From contig JACIYI010000012.1 of NCBI GenBank assembly GCA_014360005.1, forward strand, positions 1 to 64,000: a stretch of DNA of 64,000 bases. Reading direction: 5' to 3'. This document shows, one piece after another, positions 1 to 9,314 of this stretch. The stretch comes from Candidatus Aminicenantota bacterium. GTDB taxonomy: Bacteria; Acidobacteriota; Aminicenantia; Aminicenantales; Saccharicenantaceae. The translations under genes were made by a program, and so were the position numbers. The notes beneath the pieces are model-generated. The model had not been told where the DNA came from and ran no database searches. It saw nothing but the letters and a program-made list of their open reading frames with translations. Position 1 is the first letter of the stretch. Every line of letters begins with the position of its first letter.

Positions 1-2604
1 GCACGTCGGCCGTTGGCGTGCTCAAGGGCTACAAGTTATGCTGCACTCATTCCTGCAGTTGATGACCCAGTTGAACTTGAGAGAAAAAAGCAATTCATAA
101 TAGAGCTATCCAAATGGAAGAATTCTTTAAACCATAGCATTTTAAACAAAGCCAGAAAAGAAATTCTGAATGCCAACCGAGGAAAGCCGCCGCGGGTGCT
201 TGATTGTTTTGCTGGTGGTGGCTCAATTCCCCTTGAAGCTCTGAGACTTGGCTGCGAAACCTATGCTCAGGAATACAATCCGGTTGCGACCTTGATTCTT
301 AAATGTACTCTGGAATATCCCCAAAAATATGGCCGAGGAGGAAACATTCCATCTGAATTAAAATTAGTCAGCCATGAAAGCGATAATCCGCTTTTGGATG
401 ATGTTGAAAAGTGGGGGAATTGGGTTCTGGAAGAGGCAAAAAAAGAAATAGGCAAGTTCTATCCGCCTGATGGAGATGGCTCTATTCCGGTTGGTTATAT
501 CTGGGCAAGAACTATTCCGTGCCAGAATCCAAGCTGCGGAGCAGAGATTCCATTAATGCGACAGTTCTGGCTGGCCAAAAAAGAAAGTAAAAAAATAGCA
601 CTTTTCCCGTATGTGGAAGGAAAGAAAGTTAAATTCATAATAGTCGGTACTGGCTATGAAAAAATGCCCAAGGATTTTGACCCCGAAAAGGGGACTGTTT
701 CCAGAGCCGTCGCCATTTGTCCTGTTTGCGGCTCAACTATTGATGATGATACTACTAGAAAGCTTTTCCAGGAGGGCAAAGCTGGCCAGAGAATGGTAGC
801 CATTGTTCTTCATCATCCAGGAAGAGCAGGCAAAATTTATAGACTGGCCAGGGAAAAAGATCTGGACGTTTTTAAAGAGGCTGAGGACTATCTCAAGAAG
901 AAGAGGCAGGAATTGCTGGAGGCGTGGGGCTTTGACCCAGTGCCAGATGAACCATTGCCGCCAAAAGAAACTCTTGGGTTTAGGGTTCAAAGGTATAAAA
1001 TGTTGAAATGGGGTGACCTTTTCAATTCCCGCCAGAAGCTCGCTTTGATTACATTTACCGAAAAAGTTAGGCTGGCTTATAAGAAGATGATTGATAAAGT
1101 ATATGATAAAGAATATGCAAAGGCGGTCGCGAGCTACTTGGCATTGATACCTAGCAGGATTGCAGATACAAATTCTTCCATCTGCCATTGGGATGGAAGT
1201 TGGGAAAAAATCTCTACAACTTTTGCTCGGCAAGCATTACCAATGAATTGGGATTACATTGAAACAAATATATTTAGCAGAAAGGGGTATTCCTACCAAA
1301 ACATATTGGAGAATAATATTATTAATGTACTCTTTCATTTGTCTCAAATTCCTCCAGTGATATCAAACAAAAAAAATTTTATTCTAAATATAAATCAAGG
1401 CTCTTCTACTTCCCTTTCCTATCCCGACAATTATTTTGATGCTATCTTCACTGACCCCCCTTATTATGACAATGTGCCTTATTCTTATTTATCAGATTTT
1501 TTTTATGTCTGGCTAAAGCGGTCAGTTGGTGATTTATATCCTGACTTGTTTATTACGCCCTTAACGTCAAAGAAAGAAGAAATTGTAGCCTATTCTCACA
1601 ATGAAGGAGGTTTAGAAGCTAGTAAGAAATATTTTGAGGAAATGCTCAAGAAATCTTTTCAAGAAATATACAGAGTGTTAAAGCCAAATGGCATAGCTAC
1701 GATTGTTTATACTCATAAATCCACCTCAGGCTGGGAAACCCTGATCAATTCTCTTTTAGACTCAGGTCTGGTGCCAACTGGTTCCTGGCCAATTGATACA
1801 GAAATGAAAGCCAGATTAAGAGCCAAAGAGTCTGCTGCCCTGGCTTCTTCGATTTATTTTGTCTGCCGCAAAATGGAAAGAATAGAAACAGGCTGGCTGA
1901 ATGAAGTTAAAGAAGAAATTAAGAATCATATCCACAGCAAGCTGGATAAACTCTGGGAAGAAGGGATTAGTGGCGCTGATTATTTTGTAGCAGCCATCGG
2001 TTCTTCCATAGAAATATTCGGCAAATATAAGAAAGTACTTGATTATGAGGGAAATACTATTAGGGCCGATAAGCTTCTGGAATATGTGCGGGAAATAGTG
2101 ACCGATTATACTGTAAAGAAAATTCTTCATAATGGCATTGCCGGCCAGCTCAGTCCCTTGACCAGGTTTTATATCCTCTGGAGATGGACTTATGGAGAAG
2201 GCAAGGTACATTTTGATGATGCCCGAAAGCTTGGCCAGAGTAGTGGGTTAGATATCACCCAGGTCTGGAATAAGGGATTTATCAAAAAAGAAAAAGAATT
2301 TATACTCGTATTGGGACCACAGGAAAGAAACCTCAGCGACCTTGAAGATTCAGAAGAGTTAATCGATGTTTTGCATCGCGTTGTTCTCTTATGGAAAGAA
2401 GGGAAGCAAGATACACTCAAACAGGTATTATCCGAAACCGGATACGGACAAAACGAAGCTTTCTATCGTGTAGCTCAGGCAATTTCAGAAACATTACCCA
2501 ACGAAAGTAAAGAAAAGAAACTCCTTCAAGGGTTCCTGAGCGGCAAGGAAAAGATAAAGGAAGAGATAAAAGAAAGCAAAGCAAAGCAAGGGAGGTTATT
2601 CTAA
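1..2604 (+). CDS. DUF1156-type N6-adenine DNA methyltransferase, 5' end cut by window
   Basis: Predicted SAM-dependent adenine DNA methylase of the DUF1156 family. The reading frame is open from base 1 and begins with [10 protein letters not shown], which matches the WWARRPLAASRA start region of DUF1156 proteins, so the true start is upstream of the window; the TTG at 13 is only an in-frame codon. Numbering from that codon, a SAM-binding motif (LDCFAGGGS) lies near residue 63, two Cys pairs of a zinc ribbon lie near 171-176 and 233-236, and the catalytic TDPPYYD motif lies at about 479-485. It ends in TAATG, overlapping the ATPase gene by one base, so the two are translationally coupled. DUF1156 and DUF499 genes are recurrent neighbours in defence islands. 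The role is probably self/non-self marking. Family call secure, biological role inferred. Confidence 0.88.
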   Translation, partial: ARRPLACSRATSYAALIPAVDDPVELERKKQFIIELSKWKNSLNHSILNKARKEILNANRGKPPRVLDCFAGGGSIPLEALRLGCETYAQEYNPVATLILKCTLEYPQKYGRGGNIPSELKLVSHESDNPLLDDVEKWGNWVLEEAKKEIGKFYPPDGDGSIPVGYIWARTIPCQNPSCGAEIPLMRQFWLAKKESKKIALFPYVEGKKVKFIIVGTGYEKMPKDFDPEKGTVSRAVAICPVCGSTIDDDTTRKLFQEGKAGQRMVAIVLHHPGRAGKIYRLAREKDLDVFKEAEDYLKKKRQELLEAWGFDPVPDEPLPPKETLGFRVQRYKMLKWGDLFNSRQKLALITFTEKVRLAYKKMIDKVYDKEYAKAVASYLALIPSRIADTNSSICHWDGSWEKISTTFARQALPMNWDYIETNIFSRKGYSYQNILENNIINVLFHLSQIPPVISNKKNFILNINQGSSTSLSYPDNYFDAIFTDPPYYDNVPYSYLSDFFYVWLKRSVGDLYPDLFITPLTSKKEEIVAYSHNEGGLEASKKYFEEMLKKSFQEIYRVLKPNGIATIVYTHKSTSGWETLINSLLDSGLVPTGSWPIDTEMKARLRAKESAALASSIYFVCRKMERIETGWLNEVKEEIKNHIHSKLDKLWEEGISGADYFVAAIGSSIEIFGKYKKVLDYEGNTIRADKLLEYVREIVTDYTVKKILHNGIAGQLSPLTRFYILWRWTYGEGKVHFDDARKLGQSSGLDITQVWNKGFIKKEKEFILVLGPQERNLSDLEDSEELIDVLHRVVLLWKEGKQDTLKQVLSETGYGQNEAFYRVAQAISETLPNESKEKKLLQGFLSGKEKIKEEIKESKAKQGRLF

Positions 2605-5117
2605 TGAAGGCCTTTAATCAGATAGCTACTCCGCATAGCGATATTTTGCAGGGAAAACTTACAATGGACATTTTTGCTGCTGACCTCTGGCAGGTTTTAA
2701 ATGGTAAGGCCCCTGCTGATTATCTGGACAGAGATCTATTTTTTAATAAAACGTATCCGACCAAGGGATTGAAGAACCTGCTTGAGGTGGTCAAGAAGAG
2801 GTTAAAGGGTGGAGGGGGAGATCCGGTAATTCAGCTTCAGACCCCGTTTGGCGGCGGAAAGACTCACGCTCTAATTTCTCTTTTCCATGAAGCAAAGAAA
2901 AACAGCATAAAGATTTTTGTCTTTGACGGGACAGCCCTAAATCCAATAACCTCAAAGCCCTGGGAAGAGTTAGAGAAGCAATTAACGGGTAAGGTTAGCC
3001 TGACTCAGGGCGAAATTTCTCCAGGCAAAGATACGCTGGCAAAGCTTCTGGCAGCTAATCAGCCTGTGCTTATTCTTATGGATGAGATTCTGGAATATGC
3101 TACCAAAGCGGCAGGTATTAGAGTTGGAGATTCTAACCTGGCTGCCCAGACTCTGGCTTTTATGCAGGAACTGTCTGCCACCGTTTCCAGCCTGGATAAA
3201 GCTCTTCTGGTGATTACTCTTCCTTCAAGTCTTATGGAGCACTATGATGAAAATGCCGAAAAATTGTATGGGAAGCTGCAAAAAATAGCCGGGAGGACGG
3301 AAAAGATTTATACCCCAGTGGAAGAAGATGAGATAGAGCATGTTATCAGAAAAAGACTATTCCAGCAGATTGAAGAAGCTGAAGTTAAAAAAGTTGTTGA
3401 TAATTTTGTCAATTATGCCAGGGCCGAAGGTCTATTATCTGGAGATGAGGTGCAAAGGTATCGTGAAAGATTTATCAGCAGCTTTCCTTTTAAGCCAGAA
3501 GTAATTGATGTCCTTTATAAAAAATGGGGCTCTTTTCCTACCTTTCAAAGGACAAGGGGAGTCCTCAGGCTTTTATCGTTAGTCGTATATGACCTTATTA
3601 ATAGAAACGTACCCTATATCAGGCTCGGAGATTTTGATTTAGGAAACAATGAAATCAGGCGGGAGCTTATAAAACATATAGGTCAGGAGTGGGATAGCAT
3701 CATTGCCCAGGATATCACCTCTAAAGAGGCTGGAGCCAGGGTGGTGGATAATAATATCGGAAGTGCTTACAGAGCCTATAAACTCGGAAGTGTTGTTGCC
3801 TCAACAATATTTATGCATTCCTTTTCTGGAAGAGGTGAAAAGGGCACAGGTATCAGAGAGATAAAGTTATCTTCAGCCCAGCCACAGTTTGGAAGTTCCG
3901 TAATTGATTCAGTCATCAATGGCTTAAAGGAAAAGTTATATTATCTTTCTGATGAGGGGTTATATTTTACCAACAGACCAAATTTAAATCGGATTTTAAT
4001 AACCAGGGAAGAAAATATAACAAGAGAGAGTATTGTTGAGGAAGAGAGAGCTTTTCTGGAAAAATACATATCTAGAAAAGGTGAACTGGCCGTTTATATT
4101 TGGACAGAAAACCACAGGGATATTCCGGATAATTCTCAGTTGAAATTGGTTGTTCTGAGAGATGCACAGCCTGAATGGGAATATATTGAAAAGCATGGGG
4201 AAACGCCAAGGATTTACAGAAATACTTTGATGTTTTTGACTCCAGACCAGAATCAGAAGCCTGTTCTCCATGATTTTTTGAGGAAATTGCTGGCACTGAG
4301 GTCAATTGAAGGCGATGAAAAATTGAACCTGACAGAAAATCAGAAGAAAGAGATTAAAAATAAGGTCAAAAACCAGGAACAAAGGGCCTATGAAGAAATA
4401 AGAAAATGCTATAGAAACTTGTATCTGCCAATAAAAGGTGACTTTAAAGAAATTGACCTTGGCTTTGCCACTTTTGGCGAGACTTTTATTGATAAAGAAA
4501 TTTTTAACCGGCTTAGAAGCGAGGGGGAAATTTTGGAGAGAGTTTCCCCGGCAGTGATTAAGGAGAAATATTTAAAAGGTAAGGAATATGTCAGCACAAA
4601 ATATTTGCTGGAGGCATTCTGGAAAACGCCAGGAGAGATTAGATTGATCTCGGCCGAAGGCTTTAAGGATGGAGTCAGAGAGGGAGTCGAAAGAGGTTTA
4701 TTCGGGCTTGGTTATATTGAAGATGGGAAACCAGTCTGTAAATATTTCAAGCAAAAAGTTTCGCCAGAATTGAGCGACAGCGAGATAATTTTGGTTGCGG
4801 AGTTATGCAGGCCTTTGCCAGAAACAGAAGCGGCTCCGCCTAAGGAACCTACCAGGCCCGGAGTTAAAGAAGAGCCAGCATCAAAACCACAGCTTCCCGT
4901 TTACAAAAAGCTTCATTTAAAGGTTGAAGTCCCCCCTGGCCGGATGTCTGATATTTCAAAAATTATCAATCTGTTAAATGGTAAATTCGATGATTGCCAG
5001 GTAGAAGTTGAAATAAAGGCTGAAGGCGGAGAAATCACGATTTCCGATTACGAAGATAAAATCAAAGAAGCCCTTTCCCAGGCCGAGATTGAGATTAAAG
5101 AGGAGCATAAGGAGTAA
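2604..5117 (+). CDS. DUF499 AAA-family ATPase
   Basis: Large P-loop ATPase of the DUF499 family, 837 aa. The Walker A motif PFGGGKTH is at residues 81-88 and Walker B (VLILMDEI) at 155-162; a long C-terminal part of unknown function follows. A proline- and glutamate-rich linker at about 735-765 precedes a compact acidic domain of about 70 residues at the C terminus. The ATG overlaps the stop of the upstream DUF1156 methylase gene, and the helicase gene starts 13 bases after the stop. In this context the protein is likely the motor or regulatory ATPase of a methylase-linked defence complex; that function is inferred from neighbourhood, not from the sequence itself. Confidence 0.87.
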   Translation: MKAFNQIATPHSDILQGKLTMDIFAADLWQVLNGKAPADYLDRDLFFNKTYPTKGLKNLLEVVKKRLKGGGGDPVIQLQTPFGGGKTHALISLFHEAKKNSIKIFVFDGTALNPITSKPWEELEKQLTGKVSLTQGEISPGKDTLAKLLAANQPVLILMDEILEYATKAAGIRVGDSNLAAQTLAFMQELSATVSSLDKALLVITLPSSLMEHYDENAEKLYGKLQKIAGRTEKIYTPVEEDEIEHVIRKRLFQQIEEAEVKKVVDNFVNYARAEGLLSGDEVQRYRERFISSFPFKPEVIDVLYKKWGSFPTFQRTRGVLRLLSLVVYDLINRNVPYIRLGDFDLGNNEIRRELIKHIGQEWDSIIAQDITSKEAGARVVDNNIGSAYRAYKLGSVVASTIFMHSFSGRGEKGTGIREIKLSSAQPQFGSSVIDSVINGLKEKLYYLSDEGLYFTNRPNLNRILITREENITRESIVEEERAFLEKYISRKGELAVYIWTENHRDIPDNSQLKLVVLRDAQPEWEYIEKHGETPRIYRNTLMFLTPDQNQKPVLHDFLRKLLALRSIEGDEKLNLTENQKKEIKNKVKNQEQRAYEEIRKCYRNLYLPIKGDFKEIDLGFATFGETFIDKEIFNRLRSEGEILERVSPAVIKEKYLKGKEYVSTKYLLEAFWKTPGEIRLISAEGFKDGVREGVERGLFGLGYIEDGKPVCKYFKQKVSPELSDSEIILVAELCRPLPETEAAPPKEPTRPGVKEEPASKPQLPVYKKLHLKVEVPPGRMSDISKIINLLNGKFDDCQVEVEIKAEGGEITISDYEDKIKEALSQAEIEIKEEHKE

Positions 5118-5130
5118 TCCGAGCGACTGA

Positions 5131-6879
5131 ATGAATAATTACGATTTTTACATAAAAGACAGAGATCGGTATTTAAATAAAATCATAAATTCAGATGCGC
5201 CCAGAAAATTAATAATTGCAGGTCCAGGAACGGGGAAAACTTATACTTTTAGGAAATTATTAGAAAAATCATTAAAATCTTCTAACAAAAAAGGGCTTGT
5301 TATTACATTTATAAAAAATTTGGTAAAAGATCTTGATAGAGATCTCAAGGACCTTGCAGATGTGAGGACCTTCCATTCTTTCTGCAGATCTCAGATAACA
5401 AAGATAAAACGGCCTCACTTCGAATATTATCCTAACCTATTAAGAATAATAGAAAAAGATTTAAGTATTCTCGATCCATCCTTTAAAAAAGAAAAGACAA
5501 AATTGGATAGCTACTTTTTTGAGCTGAAAGAAAAAAAAATAGAAAAAGCAATAAAAATCGGTGATTATTATAATGCGGTTGGGCATACCGATTCTGTCTA
5601 CCGGGTATTCAAATATTATGAGCTACACCCAGAAGCGATTCCTGAATACCCGATTGTGTTAGTTGATGAATATCAAGACTTTAATCTATTAGAAACTAAA
5701 TTAATTGAAAAACTTGCTTTGAAGAACCCAATATTGATAGTAGGCGACGATGATCAAGCCTTGTATAACTTTAAAAATTCAAGTCCTAATTTTTTAAGAA
5801 ATTTGGTAAAAGATGACAGATATGAAAAATTCTCCCTTCCTTATTGTCAAAGGTGTACTAAGGTTATAGTAGATGCTGTAAATAAAATTATTGAGGTAGC
5901 GAAAAGGTCAGGCCGTTTGAATGGAAGAATTGACAAGCCATTTAAATATTTCGCCCCTGATAAAAGCTTGGATAGCATCGAAAATCCTAGGATCATATAT
6001 GTCCATTGTTCGGTCGAAAACAAAAATTGTCATTATGCAGGCAAATATATTTGCAACGAGATTTTAAATATGCCGCGTAGCTACGTAAACGAAGCTGAGC
6101 ATCGAAATGAACCTGCAGTGCTCATTATTGGACCAAGACATTTTTTAGATGGAGTTAAAAAGGAACTATCTGCGCGTAATTTACCAATCGAGGAAAGAAA
6201 AAAGGAAAGAGAGAATGGTTACAATATATTAGATGCCTATAAAATATTACTTAGAAATCCGGAATCAAAATTGGGGTGGAGAATTATTATGGAATTTGAA
6301 GCCAATTTGAATATTGAAAATATTATAAGAAATTCAATCTCAAAAAATGAAAGCCTGTTTAAATATCTTAAAGCCTATAATGATTTCTATAAATCAAACT
6401 TAATTTTGCTTGATATTCTTAAGAAAGTAAAAAGTAATAAAGATTTAAATCAAAACGAGGAGAGATTGCTGATGTCAAGAATTCGAACTCCGCTAGATAA
6501 AATAAAATCTTTTATTATGGACCAGAACATTGAGGATGCTGATGATAGAATTGAGTCGGATAAAGAGAGTAAAGGGCCAAGAATCCTATTTACGTCCTTT
6601 GAAGGTTCAAAAGGTTTAGCGGCACAATATGTTTTTATAGTGGGGCTCAACAAAGGTCATTGCCCTAAAAATGATCCACCTGATGATCGTGACATATTTA
6701 AATTTATTGTTGCACTTACAAGGGGAAGAAAAAGGGCATACATAATTTCTTATGGTAATTATGCGGGTAATTTCTTACAAAGGTCTATATTCATTAATTA
6801 TATAAAAGCTTTTCTCTCGGATGAAGTTTTGGTAGATAAGTTATATATGAGAACTATTTGCAGAGAAACAAGAAAATAA
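5131..6879 (+). CDS. UvrD/Rep-like superfamily 1 helicase
   Basis: SF1A DNA helicase-like protein, 582 aa, shorter than classical UvrD/Rep (about 700). Visible motifs: Walker A AGPGTGKT (30-37), TFHSFC (80-85), Walker B/motif II DEYQD (179-183), motif III GDDDQALYNF (205-214), motif V region FEGSKGLAAQYVFIVG near 495-510 and motif VI VALTRGRKRAY near 529-539. The spacing between motifs suggests that the 1B and 2B insertions are reduced. It lies 13 bases behind the DUF499 ATPase gene on the same strand, so it is probably the third gene of the operon. It is more AT-rich than the two genes before it, so it may have been recruited separately. Most likely a DNA unwinding or translocating subunit of the putative defence module. 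Confidence 0.85.
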   Translation: MNNYDFYIKDRDRYLNKIINSDAPRKLIIAGPGTGKTYTFRKLLEKSLKSSNKKGLVITFIKNLVKDLDRDLKDLADVRTFHSFCRSQITKIKRPHFEYYPNLLRIIEKDLSILDPSFKKEKTKLDSYFFELKEKKIEKAIKIGDYYNAVGHTDSVYRVFKYYELHPEAIPEYPIVLVDEYQDFNLLETKLIEKLALKNPILIVGDDDQALYNFKNSSPNFLRNLVKDDRYEKFSLPYCQRCTKVIVDAVNKIIEVAKRSGRLNGRIDKPFKYFAPDKSLDSIENPRIIYVHCSVENKNCHYAGKYICNEILNMPRSYVNEAEHRNEPAVLIIGPRHFLDGVKKELSARNLPIEERKKERENGYNILDAYKILLRNPESKLGWRIIMEFEANLNIENIIRNSISKNESLFKYLKAYNDFYKSNLILLDILKKVKSNKDLNQNEERLLMSRIRTPLDKIKSFIMDQNIEDADDRIESDKESKGPRILFTSFEGSKGLAAQYVFIVGLNKGHCPKNDPPDDRDIFKFIVALTRGRKRAYIISYGNYAGNFLQRSIFINYIKAFLSDEVLVDKLYMRTICRETRK

Positions 6880-6918
6880 TAATGGGATAATAAAAATCAC
6901 CAGCAAATCGAATAGTGG

Positions 6919-7494
6919 TTAAGAATTTTGGCTATTATTAATAATAATTTCTAGTTGCCTTTTTGCTATTTTCTTAGCTCTTTCTGCTTCCTTAAAAAAA
7001 TCATTATGGCTTCTTATTTTAAAGCCACACGCTATGCACTTCCATATAAACCCACCTATAAATGATTTATATTGCTCTAGTTCTGTTTCGCATTTTGGGC
7101 ACCTAGGAGGTATTTTAATTTCTAAATCTTCAGGAGATATATTATGATGAACCGATAATGTTTTTAATGGCTGGGCAGGCACTATGATTACCCACTTAAC
7201 ACCAGCATATGATATATTTCCTATGTTTTCCCATCCCCATGGTGGAATTTTAATAAAACTTATAAGTGGTCCTTCGGAAGTAACATTTTTATTTTTTCTT
7301 TGCACAATGTTTATTATTATCCAAAATATGATTAGTAGAAAAAACACGACCTTATAAGATAGAGGGATTTTTGAAAATAGTAATGTCCAGTTACCTGTAG
7401 TAATTTTTGAGCCTATACTTGTCGCTATGGGTGTGAGGAAAGAAACCAGCAACGGCAGAGCTATCTTTTCTAAGATATAATGATGTTTCTTCAT
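6919..7494 (-). CDS. Membrane-anchored zinc-ribbon protein, unknown function
   Basis: I do not recognise the family. The 191-residue product has two hydrophobic segments (about 11-28 and 48-64) that should span the membrane, then a soluble part carrying two CxxC pairs, Cys132/Cys135 and Cys153/Cys156, which look like a zinc ribbon, and a Lys/Arg-rich helical tail. It is convergent with the helicase gene and strongly AT-rich like its neighbours. Small membrane proteins with a metal-binding domain occur as effectors in defence islands, but nothing here proves such a role. The start ATG at 7494 gives a plausible N-terminal membrane segment. Confidence 0.6.
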   Translation of the reverse strand: MKKHHYILEKIALPLLVSFLTPIATSIGSKITTGNWTLLFSKIPLSYKVVFFLLIIFWIIINIVQRKNKNVTSEGPLISFIKIPPWGWENIGNISYAGVKWVIIVPAQPLKTLSVHHNISPEDLEIKIPPRCPKCETELEQYKSFIGGFIWKCIACGFKIRSHNDFFKEAERAKKIAKRQLEIIINNSQNS

Positions 7495-7961
7495 TTTTAT
7501 GCTCTTATATTAATTCTAATATTTTATATTCGTCAACAAATTATTTATCTTGCAGCATATATAATTGAGAATTAATATATGATGAATAATTTAGAGGGGA
7601 TAGACCTAATACAGTGTAACAGCCAGCATCTTTTTGCCTTAGGTAAGGAAATCCTGGAGTTTAGCTCTTGAGTCCTTTCTCTAGGGCTATCCACTAAAAA
7701 TTTTGACTTTGGTAATAAAACTGATGAAGTGGCTGTCATAAAGAAGCCAGTACAAAGGTAAAGAAGGAGATAAAGAAGTATAAGAATACCAGAAGCAAAA
7801 GGCATTTAAGCAGGCAAATTATTAATAGCAAACAAAAGACAGTTGAGAAGGTCAAAATAAACTAAAGCTTGACATAACCGTGCCTAGCGTGGCAATAATA
7901 AAAATACTAAGCCTGGTATTTTGGGAGAAGTAAATCCACATAATTTAGAGGGGAATATTAC
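7495..7961. other. AT-rich intergenic stretch with no supportable gene
   Basis: I see no convincing reading frame. A 15-bp direct repeat (ATAATTTAGAGGGGA) occurs at 7586-7600 and 7940-7954; the second copy lies just before the start of the frameshifted gene and may carry its ribosome binding site. The stretch reads like decayed accessory DNA. Confidence 0.5.
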
Positions 7962-8418
7962 ATGGATAGCGAGAAATATAAAAGATTATTCTATGAAATT
8001 ATAAAAAGCAGGTTTAATCGGGAGGTGGATTTTGCCAGCATAGAAAAGGGCCTACAGCTTATGAGCAAAAGTTGCTGCCGTTTATTCAAATAAAAGAGAT
8101 TACAAAACCTCGGGTTTCTGGGCTTCGCGAGCTTTTGAGATTTATTTAAGGGATGAATACAGGAGATTGATAGGCTATCCGAGAAGGAGAGATCCTGAAA
8201 AGGGAGAGCTGCAAGATATTATTGATCAGCTAACCAAGACTCCCAAGTACCGGGGCTGGGGTGATTATCTACATAATTTAAGAAGGCGCAGGAATAAAGC
8301 TATACATCCGGATTATGAATTTACTAAAGATGACGCAGAAGTGCTTATAGATGGGGTAGAGGAATTAAAGCAAAAAGTTGAGGCTGCGAAGAATAAAAAA
8401 AATTTAAGGTCAAAGTGA
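7962..8418 (+). pseudogene. Frameshifted DUF4145/HEPN-like gene
   Basis: An ATG at 7962 opens a frame of 43 codons that ends in TAA at 8091-8093. A second frame, overlapping it from about 8065 and running to the TGA at 8416-8418, continues the protein without any usable start of its own (first possible start is a TTG at 8167). Joining them gives a product of about 150 residues with a helix containing ASRAFEIYLRDEYRRLIG and a later LRRRRNKAIHPD segment. The spacing and the R-RN-x-x-H pattern resemble DUF4145 and HEPN-type helical domains. One insertion or deletion near 8040-8070 explains the break. The family call is tentative; the broken state is seen directly, barring a sequencing error. Confidence 0.55.
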
Positions 8419-8419
8419 A

Positions 8420-8494
8420 ATGGGCAAGAAGATTATTTTGGTTTCTTGCATAGGAGGCAAGCAAAAGGTTCCTGCTCCTGCCCAATACCTTTAG
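8420..8494 (+). pseudogene. DUF6884-like gene remnant (N-terminal stub)
   Basis: One base after the preceding stop an ATG opens 24 codons that read MGKKIILVSC, then GGKQKVPAPAQYL, before a TAG. This looks like the N terminus of DUF6884-type proteins (LVSC...K...PAPA.xLY). No continuation is seen in any frame up to 8715, so it appears to be a truncated stub next to another broken gene. The match is short and recalled from memory, so confidence is low to moderate. Confidence 0.4.
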
Positions 8495-8715
8495 GCTTCA
8501 TCTTTGTCTATGAAAATAGCTCTCTGTTTAACGACATTTGCTGACTGCATACCGGGATTTTATAGAGGCCGTTCTTAGACTAAATAACTTGCGCTAGCCG
8601 GGGAGACATAAGGAATTCACCCTTAAAGCTTATTGACTTAAAAAAATATTTTATTTAGTCTGGAACTGGCTAAAAAAATGTCAGCAAGGGATTAAAATTT
8701 AAAGGAGGCAAAGCG

Positions 8716-9255
8716 ATGAAAAGGGGTGTCATCATTTTGTTATCCCTGGCCCTAATAAGCGCTGGTTTTGCCCAGACCATCTCGGGCACCAGGGCTCAGA
8801 AAAAGTATGATTATCTGGGAAAATTATCATCTAACAGCTATGACCCGGATTCCGTTTCCAACCCATATGGTAGATACGGCAGCCCGTATGGAAATACCAT
8901 CAATAATCCCTATTCGCTTTATGGATCGCCTTATTCACCTACAAGTGTGAATAACCCATATGCCACGAGAAGCAGTTCACCGATTCTTATCGGAGCGGAT
9001 GGGAAATATCTTGGCAGGCTGAATGCCAACCAGTACGACCCGGAATCAGTTTCCAATCCCTACGGACGCTATGGGAGCCCTTATTCGCCTGACAGCATTA
9101 ACAATCCCTACGGCAAGTATGGCAGCCCATATTCTCCTTACAGTGTTAATAATCCCTACACTACACAAGCTCCAAAAATTTATGTGCCGACAGGGTTGTC
9201 TACGTTGAGCATGCCGGGGATAAAAAGCAATCTTATAAAATGGCCTGATAAATAA
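8716..9255 (+). CDS. Secreted NPYG/YGSPYS repeat protein
   Basis: The 179-residue product starts with a clear signal peptide (MKRGVIILLSLALISAGFAQ, cleavage after AFAQ-type site) and is otherwise made of two similar blocks, about residues 33-87 and 97-155. Each block has a YLG-L-x-N-x-YDP lead followed by three units of the type NPYGRYGSPYSPDSI. The repeat is very rich in Tyr, Pro, Asn, Gly and Ser and lacks Cys. A strong ribosome binding site (AAAGGAGG) precedes the ATG. I recall similar NPYG-repeat proteins as hypothetical exported proteins scattered across many bacteria; no function is known to me. It may be a surface or periplasmic structural protein. Why it sits between decayed defence-type genes and a glycosylase-like gene is unclear. 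Confidence 0.75.
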   Translation: MKRGVIILLSLALISAGFAQTISGTRAQKKYDYLGKLSSNSYDPDSVSNPYGRYGSPYGNTINNPYSLYGSPYSPTSVNNPYATRSSSPILIGADGKYLGRLNANQYDPESVSNPYGRYGSPYSPDSINNPYGKYGSPYSPYSVNNPYTTQAPKIYVPTGLSTLSMPGIKSNLIKWPDK

Positions 9256-9314
9256 AAAGCACTTTGCATTTTTCCTGGCAAAAAATAAAATCAACCACTT
9301 GGGTGGAGGCTGCG

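Noticed and set aside
7572-7805. 77-codon minus-strand frame in the AT-rich gap
   Set aside because: No motif, poor start context and located in decayed DNA.
9264-9314. Longer N terminus for the HhH protein from a TTG
   Set aside because: The ATG at 9315 has a strong ribosome site and the extra 17 residues look non-coding.
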